In this document: positions 15,343-16,565 of the stretch, in pieces
Numbering within the stretch: position 1 is the first letter of the stretch
Layout: each line of letters begins with the position of its first letter
From: Paramuribaculum sp.
GTDB taxonomy: Bacteria; Bacteroidota; Bacteroidia; Bacteroidales; Muribaculaceae
Assembly: GCA_009775605.1 (NCBI GenBank)
Contig: VSPV01000052.1
Coordinates: forward strand, 1-16,565
Reading direction: 5' to 3'
Length of the DNA stretch: 16,565 nucleotides
The notes under the pieces: model-generated
What the model was told of the DNA's origin: nothing
Databases searched by the model: none
The model's input: only the letters and a program-made list of their open reading frames with translations
Position numbers and translations under genes: made by a program

Positions 15343-15479
15343 GTCAGATTATTTTGTTATTATTAGTTTGGGTTATTAACGAGTCTGAGCAGTTTTGAAA
15401 ATTTGTTAAAAACGCTGCTAACACGAGCACAAGTTACAAAATAAAATTGACTTATAGCGAAAAATTCTCTTACCTTTCC

Positions 15480-15487
15480 TATATTTG
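15480..15487 (+). promoter_or_regulatory. -7 box for the 59-aa membrane protein and OmpH-like gene
   Basis: TATATTTG is a perfect TAnnTTTG match with the preferred C after it, 23 bases before the ATG at 15511. A TTGAC at 15447-15451 is present but somewhat too far away for a standard -33 element. The element probably drives both this small gene and the OmpH-like gene behind it. Confidence 0.7.
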
Positions 15488-15510
15488 CACTGCAAAACCT
15501 ACAATCACTC

Positions 15511-15690
15511 ATGGAAACATGGCTTCTCACATTGCTTCTTAGCATCGCACTTCTCGGATTAGCCCTGATTGCTCTCGGAGTGAAAGTCCTTTTTGTTAAA
15601 AATGGCAAATTCCCGTCGGGGCATGTAAGCCAGAACAAAGCGTTGCGTGACCGCAATATCACCTGCGCTCATTCAAGTCAAGAAAAGTAA
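15511..15690 (+). CDS. 59-aa single-pass membrane protein
   Basis: A short gene in the gap between pepD and the OmpH-like gene. The protein has an N-terminal transmembrane helix (residues 2-31, starting METWLLTLLLSIALLGLALI), a short basic turn (FVKNGKF) and a soluble tail reading GKFPSGHVSQNKALRDRN then ITCAH. Tails of the form FP-x-x-HV-x-x-N-x-x-LR-x-x-x-I-x-CA are familiar to me from small uncharacterised Bacteroidota membrane proteins, so I take it as real; the function is unknown. The His and Cys of the tail could bind metal, but that is speculation. Support comes from the perfect -7 box at the right distance, the typical membrane-protein layout and the position in an otherwise empty gap. 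The OmpH-like gene follows 31 bases later and is probably cotranscribed. Confidence 0.75.
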   Translation: METWLLTLLLSIALLGLALIALGVKVLFVKNGKFPSGHVSQNKALRDRNITCAHSSQEK

Positions 15691-15721
15691 TTTAAACTAT
15701 CCGTTATTGAAAATTTTCGCA

Positions 15722-16321
15722 ATGAAAAAGTCTGTTAAAGCCTCCCTCCTCATGATGGCCGCTGTTTTATTCACCGCCTGTGGCAACAATGCCGGAAACG
15801 GTAACACCGCTTCCGCTGATGCCGCTCCCGCTGAGGCTAAGGCTGGCGCTCAGGTCAACATCCGCTATATCGATGAAGACTCCATCACCGCCAATTATAA
15901 TCTCGCCAAGGATTTCCGTGAGGCAAGCATCCGTGCATTCTCAAAGCTTGAGAGCGCCCGCAACTCCCGCGCCCAGGAAATCCAGCGCTTCGGTTCCCAG
16001 ATTGAAGAGAAGATGCGTGCCAACGGCTATCTTTCAGAGGCAAGCTACAATGCCGATGTAGCCAAGCTCAACAAAATGCAGCAGGACGCCCAGAATGCCC
16101 TCGCAAGCATGGAGCAGTCAACCCAGCAGGAACTGGCCCGTCAGCAGCAGCAGCTCAACGATTCCATCACATCGTTCATCAACTCCTACAACAAAGGAAA
16201 AGGCTACGATGCAATCCTCTTCAAATCGGCTGGCGTTTACTTCAATCCCACCCTCGACATCACCGCCGAAGTAATCGAAGGCCTCAACGCCCGCTACAAC
16301 AAAGTAAGCGAAAACCACTAA
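15722..16321 (+). CDS. OmpH/Skp-like periplasmic chaperone-type protein, predicted lipoprotein
   Basis: A 199-aa protein. Residues 1-19 are a signal peptide with lipobox LFTAC and Cys20. A low-complexity Ala/Asn/Gly/Glu linker (21-47) follows. Then comes the OmpH-type start strand (VNIRYIDEDSITANYNLA), a long helical coiled coil (about 65-165, many Gln, Glu, Ala and Arg) and a short closing domain with YDAILFKSAGVYFNPTLDIT, matching the final strands of Skp/OmpH. Skp proteins hold unfolded outer-membrane proteins. Classical members are soluble, so lipidation would tether this one to a membrane; it may be a structural relative and not a chaperone. I chose the ATG at 15722 because the frame's extension to 15647 runs through the 59-aa gene and would bury the signal peptide. 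A terminator lies 76 bases downstream. Confidence 0.85.
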   Translation: MKKSVKASLLMMAAVLFTACGNNAGNGNTASADAAPAEAKAGAQVNIRYIDEDSITANYNLAKDFREASIRAFSKLESARNSRAQEIQRFGSQIEEKMRANGYLSEASYNADVAKLNKMQQDAQNALASMEQSTQQELARQQQQLNDSITSFINSYNKGKGYDAILFKSAGVYFNPTLDITAEVIEGLNARYNKVSENH

Positions 16322-16397
16322 TCCCATCCCCTCTCTCTCCCACATCCTCATCCTCCCCCTCATCCTCTCAAATCGCCTAACCCCCCGTTACAAAATA
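16322..16397 (+). promoter_or_regulatory. Pyrimidine-rich, G-poor 3' leader-out of the OmpH-like gene
   Basis: The first 59 bases after the stop contain one G and are mostly C and T. No gene or hairpin is seen. C-rich, G-poor, unstructured RNA is what the Rho factor binds, so this may be a Rho loading stretch ahead of the intrinsic terminator. This is inference from composition only. Confidence 0.35.
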
Positions 16398-16430
16398 GCC
16401 GGAGCGCTCCCCGCGCCCCGGCATTTTTTT
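16398..16430 (+). terminator. Intrinsic terminator after the OmpH-like gene
   Basis: GCCGGAGCGC pairs with GCGCCCCGGC over ten positions with one A/C mismatch, around a 5-base loop (TCCCC). It is followed by A and then seven T residues. It lies 76 bases after the stop codon. Confidence 0.9.
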
Positions 16431-16513
16431 CACCGCACCCCATCTCCCATCCTTGAAAATCCCTCTCCCACTTCAATACCCGTAGCCTCTAATAATCTCC
16501 CTCCCTCCTCCTC

Positions 16514-16565
16514 CCAATAATTCTAATAATTCCAATTACTCCAATAATTCCAATCCCTCCAATCC
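16514..16565. repeat. Imperfect 9-bp tandem repeat at the window edge
   Basis: Nearly six units of the consensus CCAATAATT in strict 9-base register: CCAATAATT, CTAATAATT, CCAATTACT, CCAATAATT, CCAATCCCT and a partial CCAATCC. The array is cut by the window end, so its full length is unknown. Before it, 16431-16513 is C/T-rich noncoding sequence with few G residues. No gene is visible from 16322 to the end. Confidence 0.75.

Noticed and set aside
15647..15721. Upstream extension of the OmpH-like gene
   Set aside because: It overlaps the 59-aa gene and hides the lipoprotein signal peptide that starts at ATG 15722.

Overview
The window looks like chromosomal DNA from a Bacteroidota species, most likely Bacteroidales and possibly Muribaculaceae; the family-level guess is inference. 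The reasons are the dut / TPR protein / DUF4292 lipoprotein / EnvC-like LytM / flippase gene block, several lipoproteins (one with the acidic residues after the lipid-attachment Cys that mark surface export in this phylum), -7 boxes of the TAnnTTTG type, and little sign of Shine-Dalgarno sequences. I see no insertion sequence, phage block, tRNA, rRNA or CRISPR array. It reads as ordinary core genome concerned mainly with the cell envelope.

Layout. 1-1503 (+) is a surface-type esterase lipoprotein. It converges on a GH20 beta-N-acetylhexosaminidase lipoprotein at 1585-3903 (-), and the two share one bidirectional terminator. A divergent AT-rich gap of 281 bases (3904-4184) leads into a small-membrane-protein cluster (+): two tandem YtxH-like proteins, a YqjE/phage-holin-like protein and a basic 99-aa protein. 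After a strong hairpin come prmA (5621-6466) and a small outer-membrane-barrel-like protein with its own -7 box and a 5'-UTR hairpin (6548-7090).

7122-12922 (+) is the conserved envelope block: dut, a large TPR protein with a signal peptide, a DUF4292 lipoprotein, an EnvC-like degenerate LytM protein and an O-antigen-type flippase. The last four are tightly packed (gaps of 24 and 4 bases, then a 4-base overlap). The flippase 3' end overlaps by 32 bases the 3' end of a convergent, exported PF11860-type N-acetylmuramidase (12891-13760, -). Upstream of that on the same strand, beyond a long terminator hairpin, is pepD (13882-15342, -).

Divergent from pepD is a 59-aa single-helix membrane protein (15511-15690) behind a perfect -7 box, followed by an OmpH/Skp-like protein that is unusual in being a predicted lipoprotein. 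The window ends in a pyrimidine-rich, G-poor stretch with an intrinsic terminator, and then an imperfect 9-bp tandem repeat that runs off the edge.

I found no convincing new defence or mobile system. The observations most worth following are the degenerate EnvC-like protein and its neighbours, the exported muramidase that overlaps the flippase antisense, the short conserved-looking membrane protein, the lipidated OmpH-like protein, and the terminal repeat.
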